Part shown: piece by piece, positions 9,997 through 20,070 of the stretch
Position numbering within the stretch: the stretch's first letter is position 1
How the letters are laid out: every line of letters begins with the position of its first letter
DNA from: CBDBBY01 sp965203215
GTDB taxonomy: Bacteria > Pseudomonadota > Alphaproteobacteria > Rhodobacterales > Rhodobacteraceae
NCBI GenBank assembly: GCA_965203215.1
Contig: CBDBBY010000001.1
Span: forward strand, 2,976,001-3,040,000
DNA: 64,000 nucleotides
Direction of reading: 5' to 3'
Notes under the pieces: model-generated
Databases searched by the model: none
What the model was told of the DNA's origin: nothing
What the model saw: the letters and a program-made list of their open reading frames with translations, nothing else
Program-made: the position numbers and the translations under genes

Positions 9997-10764
9997 TCAT
10001 CGCCGGGTCACGGATTTCCAGATCGGGACGGCCGTGCCTACTGTCGCTTCGACGTTTGCGGATAGAGCCTTCAACGTCGCCACCCGGACGTTTGTCGGCT
10101 TGCAGCCTCTGCTTTTGCCTGCTCGCTTGATCTTGCCGAATGTCGGTCTCGTCGCATAGGCGCGCTCCGTCGCCGTGTAAGTCGACGACGTCGCGCTTGG
10201 CGTCCACCATCTGTTTGAACCGTATATGTTGCCATTCCAACTTCCAGAGACGGCGAGGTCGGGTTGCCCGCTCCCGTCGGTGTCCATCACAGCGACGTGC
10301 CGGCCACCTTGGAAGTAGAGCTCGTCATGCCAAATCCATATGATCTCGTTGCTGCTGGTGATGAATTGCAACGCCAGCTTGCAGTAGACGACGGCACTCG
10401 TTCCCGAAACCGTGCTTCCTGTCTCCGCATTCAGAAATGCATATCGCTTTGTCGAAACCACGCTGACATTTCCGAAGTTCAGTTTTCCAAGTCCGCTGAA
10501 TGTCGGACTCCTGATCGCGTCCGCAAGAAACTCCTCGCTGGCACCGTCCTCGTAAACGCAATGCACTTTCTTGTCGCTGAATTTGTACTTGCAAGTTTTC
10601 CCGTCGGCCGTGTCGCCGAGTATCGAGCCCACTTGGCTCTTCTCGATGGATGCGGTTGCGGGAATCCCTGTGGAATCCGCTAGTGCTCCAACCGCGGTCA
10701 CGGAAAAGACCAAGGCGGTCGCAAATGCGTGAACAATCCGAACGCCGCGGCTGTGGTGATTCAA
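9997..10764 (-). CDS. Secreted protein of unknown function with a DTDGSGQPDL repeat-like motif
   Basis: The start chosen is TTG 10764, with GGAG six or seven bases upstream, giving 255 residues; a GTG at 10782 is an alternative. An N-terminal signal peptide (HAFATALVFSVTAVGALA) is evident. The mature part has four or more cysteines, a DTDGSGQPDLAVSG segment similar to FG-GAP/VCBS calcium-binding repeats, and a basic C-terminus. It lies directly upstream of the prepilin gene, so it could be a pilus-associated or surface protein, but that is inference from position only. Confidence 0.6.
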   Translation of the reverse strand: MNHHSRGVRIVHAFATALVFSVTAVGALADSTGIPATASIEKSQVGSILGDTADGKTCKYKFSDKKVHCVYEDGASEEFLADAIRSPTFSGLGKLNFGNVSVVSTKRYAFLNAETGSTVSGTSAVVYCKLALQFITSSNEIIWIWHDELYFQGGRHVAVMDTDGSGQPDLAVSGSWNGNIYGSNRWWTPSATSSTYTATERAYATRPTFGKIKRAGKSRGCKPTNVRVATLKALSANVEATVGTAVPIWKSVTRR

Positions 10765-11368
10765 GTTCTTCTCCGCGCCCACTAGACATCCAGTATTGCG
10801 GCAGGATCATGAAATTCCGAAGCGCAAGCGCACTATTTTTGGTGGATGATCGTTTGTTGGCAGATTCCTTTCAGGATGAATGAGAGAATCGAGGTGTCCA
10901 ATCAGACAGGTCGAGCGATCCAGATCACCGGCGCGTACGTTCGCGAGTATTGGAGCAAGATAGGATGCTGGAGTACCGAGGTCACACCGGGTTTTTCGTA
11001 ATTCGCCCCGCTGCTTCAATGAACTGAATAAGAATTGGGCTCGGTGTTACCCGAGCCAATTCCCGGCCTGCTAGCCGAGCGCAGACCCCCGGGCTCAATG
11101 CCCACATGTGGAACATACAGTGCGGTCGCCAAAATATCAAAAGCTGAAACTTGGATTTGCCGAACACAGACACGGTCTTGCCACACCAATCCGGCACAGC
11201 TATGGATTTCCGCCGACACCACTTACGGACGCTGCACTTGCCTTGCATACTAAGCCCACATGGTCGAAACCGTCTTTCGGATCCTGACAGGATTGGCAGA
11301 CTGGCTCACTCCATCTGGATGCGCTGATATGAGCTACTTCCGGTAACACACTCGCAACAGGATTCGAT
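10765..11368. other. Intergenic region with a small hairpin
   Basis: Six hundred bases without a supported gene. Bases 11038-11044 and 11051-11057 form a perfect 7-bp GC-rich stem with a 6-base loop. It is not followed by a T run on either strand, so it is at best a weak terminator or an operator. Confidence 0.35.
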
Positions 11369-12217
11369 ATGAGCCAATTTTCCCGTCGTACAATTATTGC
11401 GGCAATCGACGTGCTAGAATCGATGTTCTTCCAAGCCGATATGTCCCGTTTTCTCCTGAAAGCTGGGCCGGAAATCGACAGTGCAATCAGGGAAGAAGGA
11501 GTCAGCCTCAAAAGACGGATGAACGATCTCATTCAGTTTGTCGACAACAATCCGGACTACCGTTGTGATGATGAATCATTGGAAATGTTGATCGTCGAAG
11601 AAGCAGTAGCTCTAATGCAACCGCATCGCAAGGGGCTCGTAGATCCCGAACAATTTAATCTGCCGCCAAAAATGCAAACATTCAGGCGTGTTCTTCAACA
11701 AGATGGATTCGATGTTGCAGACGGATCTCTGAGGCCGACGCTTCCCAAAGATATCGGGACTCCACGTATCGAATCCGAACTGATACGGCTGCTTGAAGTG
11801 CACGGCTTCTTGACGGCCAAAGGACATCTCGACCAAGCATTTGATGCCCACACGCGCGGAAATTGGGCGGGGGCCAACTCACAACTCCGTACTTTTATCG
11901 AAGCTTTTTTTGATGAAATAGCCGAAAAGCTAGATCCAAACACTCACACCCACCCCGGGCACGCTCGACGGACGAAGCTAGCGAATCTGGGGTTTTTCGA
12001 TTGCTCGTTGAACGAATGGGATAATCACGGAAAAGGTTTCATCAATGGTCTGATCAAGCGATTGCATCCGGAAGGTCCGCATCCCGGACTTTCAGATGAT
12101 GACGACAGCACGTTTCGAATGCACATTGTATTGCTGACGGCGATGCTGTTTCTCCGACGGTACGATCAAAAGTCAAAATGCCTATCGGATTCCGAAATTG
12201 ATCCCTCTCCTTGGTGA
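11369..12217 (+). CDS. Abortive-infection-like protein with HEPN-type C-terminus
   Basis: 282 residues. Residues 1-85 form a compact helical N-terminal domain with RRTIIAAIDVLESMFFQ, like the small adaptor domains found at the front of Abi and STAND proteins. The C-terminal half has GNWAGANSQLRTFIEAFFDEIAE, HPGHARRTKLANLG and a HPEGPHPGLSDDDDSTFR stretch, a pattern I know from AbiJ/HEPN-like abortive infection proteins. The expected role is growth arrest through RNA cleavage on phage infection. It stands alone; AGG lies about seven bases before the ATG. Confidence 0.6.
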   Translation: MSQFSRRTIIAAIDVLESMFFQADMSRFLLKAGPEIDSAIREEGVSLKRRMNDLIQFVDNNPDYRCDDESLEMLIVEEAVALMQPHRKGLVDPEQFNLPPKMQTFRRVLQQDGFDVADGSLRPTLPKDIGTPRIESELIRLLEVHGFLTAKGHLDQAFDAHTRGNWAGANSQLRTFIEAFFDEIAEKLDPNTHTHPGHARRTKLANLGFFDCSLNEWDNHGKGFINGLIKRLHPEGPHPGLSDDDDSTFRMHIVLLTAMLFLRRYDQKSKCLSDSEIDPSPW

Positions 12218-12404
12218 TCGGCTTCAAAATGTCACAACATCTGAATCTCGTGGTCGGCAGACCGCGGGTTCACGTGACACATTCAAATCGGCGCACAAAA
12301 GTCATCTCTAACGTGGTGCAATCGGCGTTCTGAACTAACCCAACGCAACGACGTTTGTTCAAGTGTTCTTTCGATAAATCAAAGAACCAAGCGGGAGAGT
12401 GGAC

Positions 12405-12655
12405 GATATAGGAAACGAATCTGCAAACCAATTTTCGCGAAGGGTGTTCGCTCAAAGGAGCCAGTCGGACCTAGACGTATCGCGGTCTACCGTTCGGAAG
12501 GTTGTGCGTTCGGGCGCGCCATCGTTCAGCTATGAGCGCAAGACACCGCCGCGTCCGAACATTGAGCCTCGGCAATCAGAACTTGGCGGGATTTTGGTAG
12601 AGAACGCTTTCGACGCGGGCGTCCCGGCGCGGTTTATCTTGAGCACAGCTTAGAC
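12405..12655 (+). pseudogene. IS21-family IstA transposase, N-terminal remnant
   Basis: The frame contains DLDVSRSTVRKVVRSGAP followed by FSYERKTPPRP and a conserved-looking ELGGILVEN, the HTH region at the start of IstA. Upstream is degenerate and no catalytic core follows before the next gene. A related remnant lies at 30740-30890. Confidence 0.7.
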
Positions 12656-12666
12656 AGAAGCCATGA

Positions 12667-15600
12667 TCAGCGCAAGGTCTGAGAAAGCTGCTGACTGATG
12701 TCATCGTAGGTCTCAACCCGGATAGCTCCCTTCTCGGCCAGCTTGCCCGGCCAACTGAGTCTGGAATTGCGAAAATTGTTGTCAAGAACGAACAACTTGC
12801 GCATTTGGGCGAGAGCCGTCCGCGCTTGGATGAGCGTTCCCGAATTCTCGCCAGCCTCCACGATTATGGTAGCCTCAGTCAGCGTGGGCAGCATCATGCT
12901 TCGTTCGGGGAAATATCTTCGGTTGAGTCGGTAATCCTGAGACTCGTAGCGCTTGACGGGTACTGGACTGACAACAAGAAAATTTTCTGCGAGGTCGCGT
13001 TGCAGGCTGGCGTTCTCTTTCGGATAGGAATGCGAGAGTGGCGTGCCGATGAGAGCTATTGTCTGCCCATCATTCTCCATTGCTGCCTTGTGGACCATCT
13101 GGTCGACCCCCGCAGCCAAACTCGACACGACGGTGTATTTGTCGCGGACCAGTTCACGCACTAATCGGCGGGTACGCTTTAGCCCGTCTGAAGTTGGATT
13201 CCGAGTGCCGATGACGGCAACTGTGCGCGATGCCGCCAATTCCCACCGACCTTGGTAATAGAACACCTCGACGGGGTGAGTTGCGTCCCGCAATCTCTCC
13301 GGGTAATCGCCGTCGCCATGTACCCGTACGCCGAACTTTTTAATCCCGGCTTCCGCGAACCGTTGCGTCACAAATTCGGCGCACTCTGAAGCTTCTTGTT
13401 GCTCCACGAAATCCGACGGCATACATCCCGGATGCCGTGCGAACAGCTCCGACAATGATTCAAACGTCGCTTTCGGCTTGGTCCACAAGAATTCGTAAGC
13501 GCCCATCTCTTGGAACGGCGAGATAGTACGACTGGAGAAATCCGAGTCTTTCGGCTCAAGCGACGCCCGTGTTTTTTCTCCGCCGTTTTCTTTATTTCCG
13601 CTTGATGGTGCAGCGACGCGGTTTGGAGCAAGACTGGAGTTTTCATTTCGTGTGCCATCAAAAGGGCTTGCCGCGCCTTGTGAATCGCTACTTTTCCTTC
13701 GTTCCTTCGTCTTGGGTTTCGACTTCAAGTCGGGCGGGGAAGAGCCTTGTACTTCGGCAGTGCTGGCAGACGAATTCTTCGCGGCCTTGTCCGTCGCACT
13801 GGCAGTGTTCGGGGATCTCAATATCGAAAGTGCCGACGCTGCGTCCGGAAGGCGCTTGGCCGGATCCGGGTCGGTGGCTCGATTCAGGAATTCGTGCAAC
13901 TTCGGATGGATTTCGCAATCCAGACCATCCCAGTTCAATCCGCGTTCCTTGGCCAAAGCCCCGTCATGCCAAAACGGTTCTCTATCATAAAGAACGTGGA
14001 AGAAGCTTGCTGCAAGCGCGAATAAGTCATCGGACGGCGCAGCTTTGAGACCCTGTTGATAGGACAGCGAGCAATACGGCACTGTTCCCGGCGACAAAGC
14101 CGGTGCGCCAACGCTCGTCACGCAGTCGTAATCGGTCAACACCAGTTCCGCCTCGGAAACGATCATGTTGCGAGGGCTAACGTCCCCGTGAAGCAAATTT
14201 TTGTCGTGAAGGACACGCAGCGCCTCGCAGGCGCTACGCAGCCATCGCAGAGCCAAAGCTTCGCCGGACTCCTCTTGCAGATCTTCTGCCAGCAGTGGAA
14301 GCAAACCGATATATTCACCAATCGGTTCACCCTCGATCCAAGTCATCAAGGCGAGGAAGTTATTTTCCTGCCATTTGGGAGCTACTTCAAAGATTATCGA
14401 CAACGATGAATGATGGAGATGTGGGTGCGCCAAACGGTATGCGCCGAGCACCCTCTTCCCGGTCTCTTTGTCGTGCACCACTTTTGCGACATAGGTTCCG
14501 AACTCTTCTTGAGACTCGCGATCAAGCTTTGCGACTTTGAAGGTCGTCCCCACCCCTCCAGAGCCGAGTTTCGATACAATTTTGTAGCTGTCTTCGCCGA
14601 ATTGCACGATCTGACCTTCCGCCCAAAATCGCGCAGGGGGAGGCGGCAATGCCTTCGCCGACTCTCCCAGCCGTTCCGACAAGCTATCCTCCAATTCCGG
14701 CAAACTAATCCGTTTTTTCGGATCGTGTTCCGTCCCTGAGGTCAAAATCTCCGCAATTTCTGCGACGGACTCTCCGTCCGTGCCCTTGAACAGCACGGCG
14801 AGCGACGCGCAAAGCGAATAGACGTCGGACCGCTGATCCGCCGCACTTCGCCCGAGAACACGCACCTCGGGAGCGACTTGGTCCTCCCATTCCGCTAAGG
14901 CGTCCGGTGCTGCCACCGTTACATCCGTTGGAATCCGGGCATGCTCAAAACCGGTCAAGACCGGCGAGTTGTCGTGATTAACAAAAATGGTGCGCGGCGT
15001 CAGGTTCCTATGAAGCATGACGCCCTCGCCATCAGGTTTCGATTCATGGAGCTCTCTCAATGCCTTCACGGTGTCGCGCGCAAAACTTAGCCGAGCGGCG
15101 ACATCCCATGAGGCGTCTCCTGCTCGCTCTTCAATGCTGGGAGCGGCGTAATCGGCAGTGGCAAAGAACTTGATCTCACCCGGATATCCCGGCGCGTCCT
15201 GGAATGAATCGACGATGCGAGGCGCCCACGGGAAGCCATACAGCTTGTTCAGTGATTTCCATTCCCTCTCCGCCTTTTGTTCGGCCATCGGATCATCGCT
15301 CGCCGAAAGGTCGTAGAGATGCAACTTCACCCGTTCTTGCAGCGAAGAATGCTTTGCATCGTAAACGCGATGAAATCGCCGGTCTGCCGACGTCCGTAGT
15401 ACAAGATTTTGGTAACTCGCCATTCGCTTCAGGGTGCCGTCCACGGCCACAGCGCTTTTTGGCTCCAGAGCCTCGCCTAGTTTCCTGATCTCTTCCCGCG
15501 TCAAGACCTCATTGGCATAGAGGCCGACCGCGTCATCACACGATTTGAGGGTGTGGAACGGAATTCCTCGAATGGGGCTTAACCCTTTGATAGCCGCAAC

Positions 15601-15975
15601 CTTGGACGCCGACTGGGTTACCAGAAATACGCCATCCACTCTCGACAGATTTTCAACATGCTCGCGCATCGTCGTGCCGATCTTGCGTGCCTTTTCCGAC
15701 ACGCGCTCTGCTTCCCCTTCAACGATGTCGCGGTTTCGCTTGATCCAAGACCCGGTCCAGTGCTTGACCTCAACAACTTGGACGCCCGGCGGTCCTATAG
15801 CAACTATGTCGATCTCGTCGGATTGACGGCGATTGGTAGTTGAAAAGGCCAGATTGGACAGCAATAGCCACAAGTCGTTTCCGGGCTCGGCAATCAGACG
15901 AGCTTTGATACGTGCCAAAGCCTTTCGTTCGCTCTCGTTTACGGGCGGTCCGCACTGAACAGGGACTACTTCCAT
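12667..15975 (-). CDS. NERD nuclease - pseudokinase - kinase - DprA fusion protein
   Basis: 1102 residues from ATG 15975 (a start at 16092 would add a cysteine-rich, implausible extension). Domains in order: NERD nuclease-like (10-130; DEIDIV near 55 and VEVKHW near 68); a degenerate kinase (190-440) with HRN in place of HRD near 322 and GFEH in place of DFG, so probably a pseudokinase; a second kinase (465-740) with GSGGVGTTF near 470, AKVV lysine, HGDVSPRN near 593 and DYD for DFG, so probably active; a low-complexity linker; and a DprA/Smf Rossmann domain with VIGTRNP near 925, SSLAAGVDQMVHKAA and SGTLIQARTAL. NERD plus kinase is the architecture of PglW of BREX type 2. DprA loads RecA on single-stranded DNA. 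The fusion suggests a kinase-controlled DNA sensor. It diverges from the RecQ-like gene. Confidence 0.85.
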   Translation of the reverse strand: MEVVPVQCGPPVNESERKALARIKARLIAEPGNDLWLLLSNLAFSTTNRRQSDEIDIVAIGPPGVQVVEVKHWTGSWIKRNRDIVEGEAERVSEKARKIGTTMREHVENLSRVDGVFLVTQSASKVAAIKGLSPIRGIPFHTLKSCDDAVGLYANEVLTREEIRKLGEALEPKSAVAVDGTLKRMASYQNLVLRTSADRRFHRVYDAKHSSLQERVKLHLYDLSASDDPMAEQKAEREWKSLNKLYGFPWAPRIVDSFQDAPGYPGEIKFFATADYAAPSIEERAGDASWDVAARLSFARDTVKALRELHESKPDGEGVMLHRNLTPRTIFVNHDNSPVLTGFEHARIPTDVTVAAPDALAEWEDQVAPEVRVLGRSAADQRSDVYSLCASLAVLFKGTDGESVAEIAEILTSGTEHDPKKRISLPELEDSLSERLGESAKALPPPPARFWAEGQIVQFGEDSYKIVSKLGSGGVGTTFKVAKLDRESQEEFGTYVAKVVHDKETGKRVLGAYRLAHPHLHHSSLSIIFEVAPKWQENNFLALMTWIEGEPIGEYIGLLPLLAEDLQEESGEALALRWLRSACEALRVLHDKNLLHGDVSPRNMIVSEAELVLTDYDCVTSVGAPALSPGTVPYCSLSYQQGLKAAPSDDLFALAASFFHVLYDREPFWHDGALAKERGLNWDGLDCEIHPKLHEFLNRATDPDPAKRLPDAASALSILRSPNTASATDKAAKNSSASTAEVQGSSPPDLKSKPKTKERRKSSDSQGAASPFDGTRNENSSLAPNRVAAPSSGNKENGGEKTRASLEPKDSDFSSRTISPFQEMGAYEFLWTKPKATFESLSELFARHPGCMPSDFVEQQEASECAEFVTQRFAEAGIKKFGVRVHGDGDYPERLRDATHPVEVFYYQGRWELAASRTVAVIGTRNPTSDGLKRTRRLVRELVRDKYTVVSSLAAGVDQMVHKAAMENDGQTIALIGTPLSHSYPKENASLQRDLAENFLVVSPVPVKRYESQDYRLNRRYFPERSMMLPTLTEATIIVEAGENSGTLIQARTALAQMRKLFVLDNNFRNSRLSWPGKLAEKGAIRVETYDDISQQLSQTLR

Positions 15976-16522
15976 AGCGGATATTTGCCTGAATCCATTC
16001 GTCACTCGTTGGTATAGACACAAGCATAGTGGATCAACGACAGATTCGGAGCATCGGCACAAGTGCATTCGGCAAGCCGGAAGCTCTCCCATCAGTTGGC
16101 AATCCGGAAAGTACGCGAGCTGGCGGATGGCAAGTCAAGATACATGCTCTGACAGAAATCGCGGCGACAGCGAAAACTTTAAACGAATGGCCGGTCTGCC
16201 CCAAAAGGCGCAAGCTCCCTTCCGAAGGAACCATAAATTGCGTGCACCGCATTTGTTTATTGCTCTGGATCGATCTGTGCCGCACTGAAATTTGCGCGTC
16301 GGACGGAACTTGGGTAAACGCTGCCTCTCGGATTTCAAGCCGCCAAAGAATGCACGGTCTGAGCTGAACTATTGGGCACAACGGAGAATTTCGCATTCGC
16401 AACCAGTCGGGCAGGATCGAAGGATAGAGTCTGCGGATTTCGCCAGCCCGCGACCATGGGCAGTCGTTGCGACTTGATTTTTGCGCACAAATTTCCGTCG
16501 CCCGATGCGGAGGAACATACTC
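15976..16522. promoter_or_regulatory. Divergent intergenic region of the NERD-kinase-DprA and RecQ-like genes
   Basis: About 550 bases separate the two divergent starts. Open frames here are unsupported. It must hold both promoters; I could not single out convincing hexamers. The size and divergence suggest joint control of the two genes. Confidence 0.4.
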
Positions 16523-19500
16523 ATGGAGATTCACGCTCATCCAGCCGGGTATGAGGTGGAAGTTGCGTCGCTCGGCGGTTTGCCCGGCGCGTTGCGGGCT
16601 GAAGATTACCAGTTCAAGTCCGGATTCGCTCTGCTTCGCAAATCGGACGACCAAAGCGCGGAATGGAACTCCAAGGTCGGAGTTATTGGCGGGATCATCC
16701 ACCGGTACTTGCAGCGCGGAGACGCCGCGCTGGCGACTCCAGACCTTGAAGTGGCTGCGTGCAACGCGGCAGGCATCGGCGACAGGCTGAAGCGGCATGG
16801 GCCGGACAGCGAAGAGTACGGGTATCAGAAACTAAACGATGAACATGTTTCGCCGGAACTGCTTCGAAGAGCGGTCGCTGCGGGTTTCGCCACTGAATCG
16901 GCACAGCCCGAGATTGATCCGTCACTGCGTCAGACGTTGCTGACCAATGAAGAGGAACGGCTATTCCTGGATGAGGCATGCGGCGCAATTTGCGCAAATC
17001 TTGGCCGACATTTGCTACCCAAAGTTGCTATCGGGGATCTCGGGGTTCGCGCATCGGAATCGCGACCGGTCGAATTCGTTTACTCGGACGGTGTCAGCAA
17101 ACCCTCTCTGATTCAGATTGCCGGAATCGAGAACGACGACGACCCGGCTGAAGTCGAAAAGCGGCGCAAACTACTCGCCGCGCAAGGACTTCCAGTTAAG
17201 CAAATCTCGGCCGAATATCTCTTGGACTCTCTGAGCAGGAGTTCGGCAACCGTCGATCTCCTCGATCAAGTGCGGGGATCTGGAAACACGAAGGAATCGC
17301 AGGACGGATTGGAGGAGTGGGCGAAGGCAACAAGATGGATTCAAGAAGGCGCCGCCGTGCAGGCGGCTCTCACCTCGTTGTGGATCAACGGAAATATTGG
17401 TGACGGCGAATTCGACGTTTTGGTGACCGGCCGGATGCCGAGAGAAGTCTGGACAACAGCGGTTGAGGATTGGAGCGCACTGGCAAAAGCGGTCATCGAC
17501 GCCCACGGTTTGACTGGAAGCGTGAAACGCCCGCAGCCCAGGATTGCTGAAAACGGCGCGGAATCACCGAATCGGAATCAGGTGCTGATTGCTTTGGAAA
17601 CGGAATATCCTTGGTGGCACAAGGTTTCCGCTGAAAGGCCGGACATTGCAGTCCGAAGGTGTGTGCCTGTCACTGATGCGTGGATGCCAGCCGCAGTGGA
17701 CCCCGAGTGGGACCAGTGGAAGAAGGAGATCAATGGCGCTAGCGAAACCGTGCGCAATTCCGGGTTGGAGTGGCTTCTGAGGGCGGCATTCCGGAAACGG
17801 CGGTTCCGAGAGGCTCAAGCTTCAGCGATCAAGCGCTGGGTCGATAAGAAAGACACGGTCGTACTGCTGCCTACAGGCGCAGGAAAAAGCCTGATCTACC
17901 AGCTCACCGCATTGATCAGCCCGGGCACCACGCTGTTGATTGCCCCTCTCGTCGCACTCATCAACGACCAGAGCGAAGGGTTGGAACAGTTTGGAATTCG
18001 CCGATTGAGAGGGCTGTCAAGTGACGAAGGCGGTCGGGACGAAGAAAAATGGGCATTGGAGGAAATAAAGCTGGGAACATTGATTGTTTTGGCAATGGCA
18101 CCGGAACGCTTGCAGAAGCCCGAATGGCGGCAAGCGCTGGGCGTCGCGCGAGATGCTGGGGGAATTTCCGGGGCCGTAATTGACGAGGGACACTGCGTAT
18201 CGGAGTGGGGACACGACTTCCGGCCTTCGTATGGGCAGCTCGGCAGTTTTTTGCGCGGAAGGTTGGGCGTTGCCGCGATTCTGGTTCTGACCGGAACGGC
18301 AAGTCGATCCGTTTACCGCGATATGGTCGCGCACATCGAGTTGGATCGAAACGATCCTGAAGCTTGCATTCGTCCAAGCACCCACGACCGCCCAGAAATC
18401 CACATGTCATTGAGTTACTGCAAAGCGTCACGGGACGCGGAAATCGAAAGAGAATCCGCATTGCAGGCCATACGTCGCAGATTTCCGGGGAACCCAACGA
18501 ATGTTTTCCGACCGCTGGGACCGAATACTCGTTCCGGGATCGTCTTCATGCCCACGGTGGCGGGTCGAGGCAACAACATCGAAACTGGCGTGAAGAGGGT
18601 TCAGCAGGCGGGGCTTCGTCACGTAGTTACTTACGCCGGAGGAGAAAAATATTCTGGAAAACGGGTGGAACACGCGCGCCAATTCAAAAGAAATCAAGCA
18701 GGCGTAATGGTGGCGACAAGTGGCTACGGAATGGGTGTTGATAAGCCAAATGTAAGATGGGTCATTCATCCGCACCTTATCGGAAGCTTGGAAAGCTACT
18801 ATCAGCAAATCGGCCGCGCTGGCCGGGACCGGAAGCAGGCGTACGCGATTGCAGTACTTCATGACCAAGATCCTGAGCATACGGACAAGGTGCTGGATGC
18901 AAGGCGAAACTTCGAGGAGGCCAAGAAAGCATACAAACATTACCATCGCCGGAACGACGATATCGGCACCGCAATGTTTTTTCATTTCAGAGCATACAAT
19001 GGGATCGAGAGCGAGACCAAGTCTCTACTGAATACGGTTGATTTGCTTCACCGCAGTCAGCGGCTCGACACGCCGGGCTCGCGCGAAATCAATTATCCGG
19101 GTGAGGAGGCGCAGAAGAAGGCGCTTGAGCGAGACATTGTGCGGCTCATAAGGCTCCGGATCGTGGAATATTACGAAGTGAATTACGGGGCCAAGAAGAT
19201 GGTTGTACATGTTCGAAAGTGGACCGAGGTCGACGTCCGCGAAGGACTCGCGGAGTACGTCGGGCGGTTCGATCGAGCACGGGCGGTCGCGATGAAAGAC
19301 GAATTAGAGACCGTACTGGAGTCTTGCGGCGGAGATTTGCTGCAAATTGTCCAGGCAGGATGCCGAACGCTCGTCGATTATCTCTACGAAACTGTCGAAC
19401 CGGCAAGGCGAAGGGCACTGCACGAGACAGTGCTGATGGCGCGCACCTGCAGCGAAGACAGTCAGATCCGAGAGCGGATGCTTGATTATTTGAGTGAAGG

Positions 19501-20035
19501 CAAGGGCTCCGAAAAGATTGACAGGCTGTTGAAAGAAGCGCGCCTGGATTGGGATGAGTGGCACTCGCTCTTCGGAGACGTCGCGAACGAGGGTCAAATG
19601 GAAGCCGGCCGGCTGCGAGGCCTTTTCATTCGCAGCTTGGAAAGCAACCCCGGGAATCCCGCTTTGCTGCTGGGGAGGGCAATCTCTGAATGCGCGTGCA
19701 AGGATGCCGAGTTGGGCGTCGTGATTGAGAACATGCGCGCAGCCATCGAGGCGTTGCCGAGGTATTCTCGAGAGAACCAGCTTGACCAAGCCGTTGACGG
19801 GATGTGCGAATGGATCGCGCAAGCCGAAGATGACGGATTTGGCCCGCTGTGTGCGCTTGCGGACTTGAGCGCTAATCAGGAAATGAGCGGCGCGCAGAAG
19901 GCTCGCGTAAAATCGCGAGCCAAACTTTGGGCGGACCGGGCGTACATGCCCGAGCTGACTTGGATGAAACGCTCGGCGGCGATTTTGAAAAAAGCGGAGC
20001 AGTTGGGGCCAATCGTTTGGGATATTGGAAAGTAA
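16523..20035 (+). CDS. RecQ-like superfamily 2 DNA helicase with large N- and C-terminal extensions
   Basis: 1170 residues from ATG 16523, chosen because GGAGG lies nine bases upstream. The helicase core sits in the middle: Walker A LPTGAGKS near 450, APLVALINDQ, DEGH box (VIDEGHCVSEWGHDFR) near 553 where RecQ has DEAH or DEVH, LTGTAS, then ATSGYGMGVDKPNVR and QQIGRAGRDR near 762, all RecQ signatures. The 440-residue N-terminal part and the helical 380-residue C-terminal part resemble nothing I recognise; the usual RQC/HRDC domains are not evident. RecQ unwinds DNA 3' to 5'. It is followed 35 bases later by the coiled-coil gene and lies opposite the NERD-kinase-DprA gene. Confidence 0.85.
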   Translation: MEIHAHPAGYEVEVASLGGLPGALRAEDYQFKSGFALLRKSDDQSAEWNSKVGVIGGIIHRYLQRGDAALATPDLEVAACNAAGIGDRLKRHGPDSEEYGYQKLNDEHVSPELLRRAVAAGFATESAQPEIDPSLRQTLLTNEEERLFLDEACGAICANLGRHLLPKVAIGDLGVRASESRPVEFVYSDGVSKPSLIQIAGIENDDDPAEVEKRRKLLAAQGLPVKQISAEYLLDSLSRSSATVDLLDQVRGSGNTKESQDGLEEWAKATRWIQEGAAVQAALTSLWINGNIGDGEFDVLVTGRMPREVWTTAVEDWSALAKAVIDAHGLTGSVKRPQPRIAENGAESPNRNQVLIALETEYPWWHKVSAERPDIAVRRCVPVTDAWMPAAVDPEWDQWKKEINGASETVRNSGLEWLLRAAFRKRRFREAQASAIKRWVDKKDTVVLLPTGAGKSLIYQLTALISPGTTLLIAPLVALINDQSEGLEQFGIRRLRGLSSDEGGRDEEKWALEEIKLGTLIVLAMAPERLQKPEWRQALGVARDAGGISGAVIDEGHCVSEWGHDFRPSYGQLGSFLRGRLGVAAILVLTGTASRSVYRDMVAHIELDRNDPEACIRPSTHDRPEIHMSLSYCKASRDAEIERESALQAIRRRFPGNPTNVFRPLGPNTRSGIVFMPTVAGRGNNIETGVKRVQQAGLRHVVTYAGGEKYSGKRVEHARQFKRNQAGVMVATSGYGMGVDKPNVRWVIHPHLIGSLESYYQQIGRAGRDRKQAYAIAVLHDQDPEHTDKVLDARRNFEEAKKAYKHYHRRNDDIGTAMFFHFRAYNGIESETKSLLNTVDLLHRSQRLDTPGSREINYPGEEAQKKALERDIVRLIRLRIVEYYEVNYGAKKMVVHVRKWTEVDVREGLAEYVGRFDRARAVAMKDELETVLESCGGDLLQIVQAGCRTLVDYLYETVEPARRRALHETVLMARTCSEDSQIRERMLDYLSEGKGSEKIDRLLKEARLDWDEWHSLFGDVANEGQMEAGRLRGLFIRSLESNPGNPALLLGRAISECACKDAELGVVIENMRAAIEALPRYSRENQLDQAVDGMCEWIAQAEDDGFGPLCALADLSANQEMSGAQKARVKSRAKLWADRAYMPELTWMKRSAAILKKAEQLGPIVWDIGK

Positions 20036-20070
20036 GCGCTGGCGAATAGCTGCTGAGATTTGGAGGTGTG

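Noticed and set aside
16034..16798. 254-codon minus-strand ORF in the divergent region
   Set aside because: Overlaps the RecQ-like gene start and both promoters and has no coding signature.
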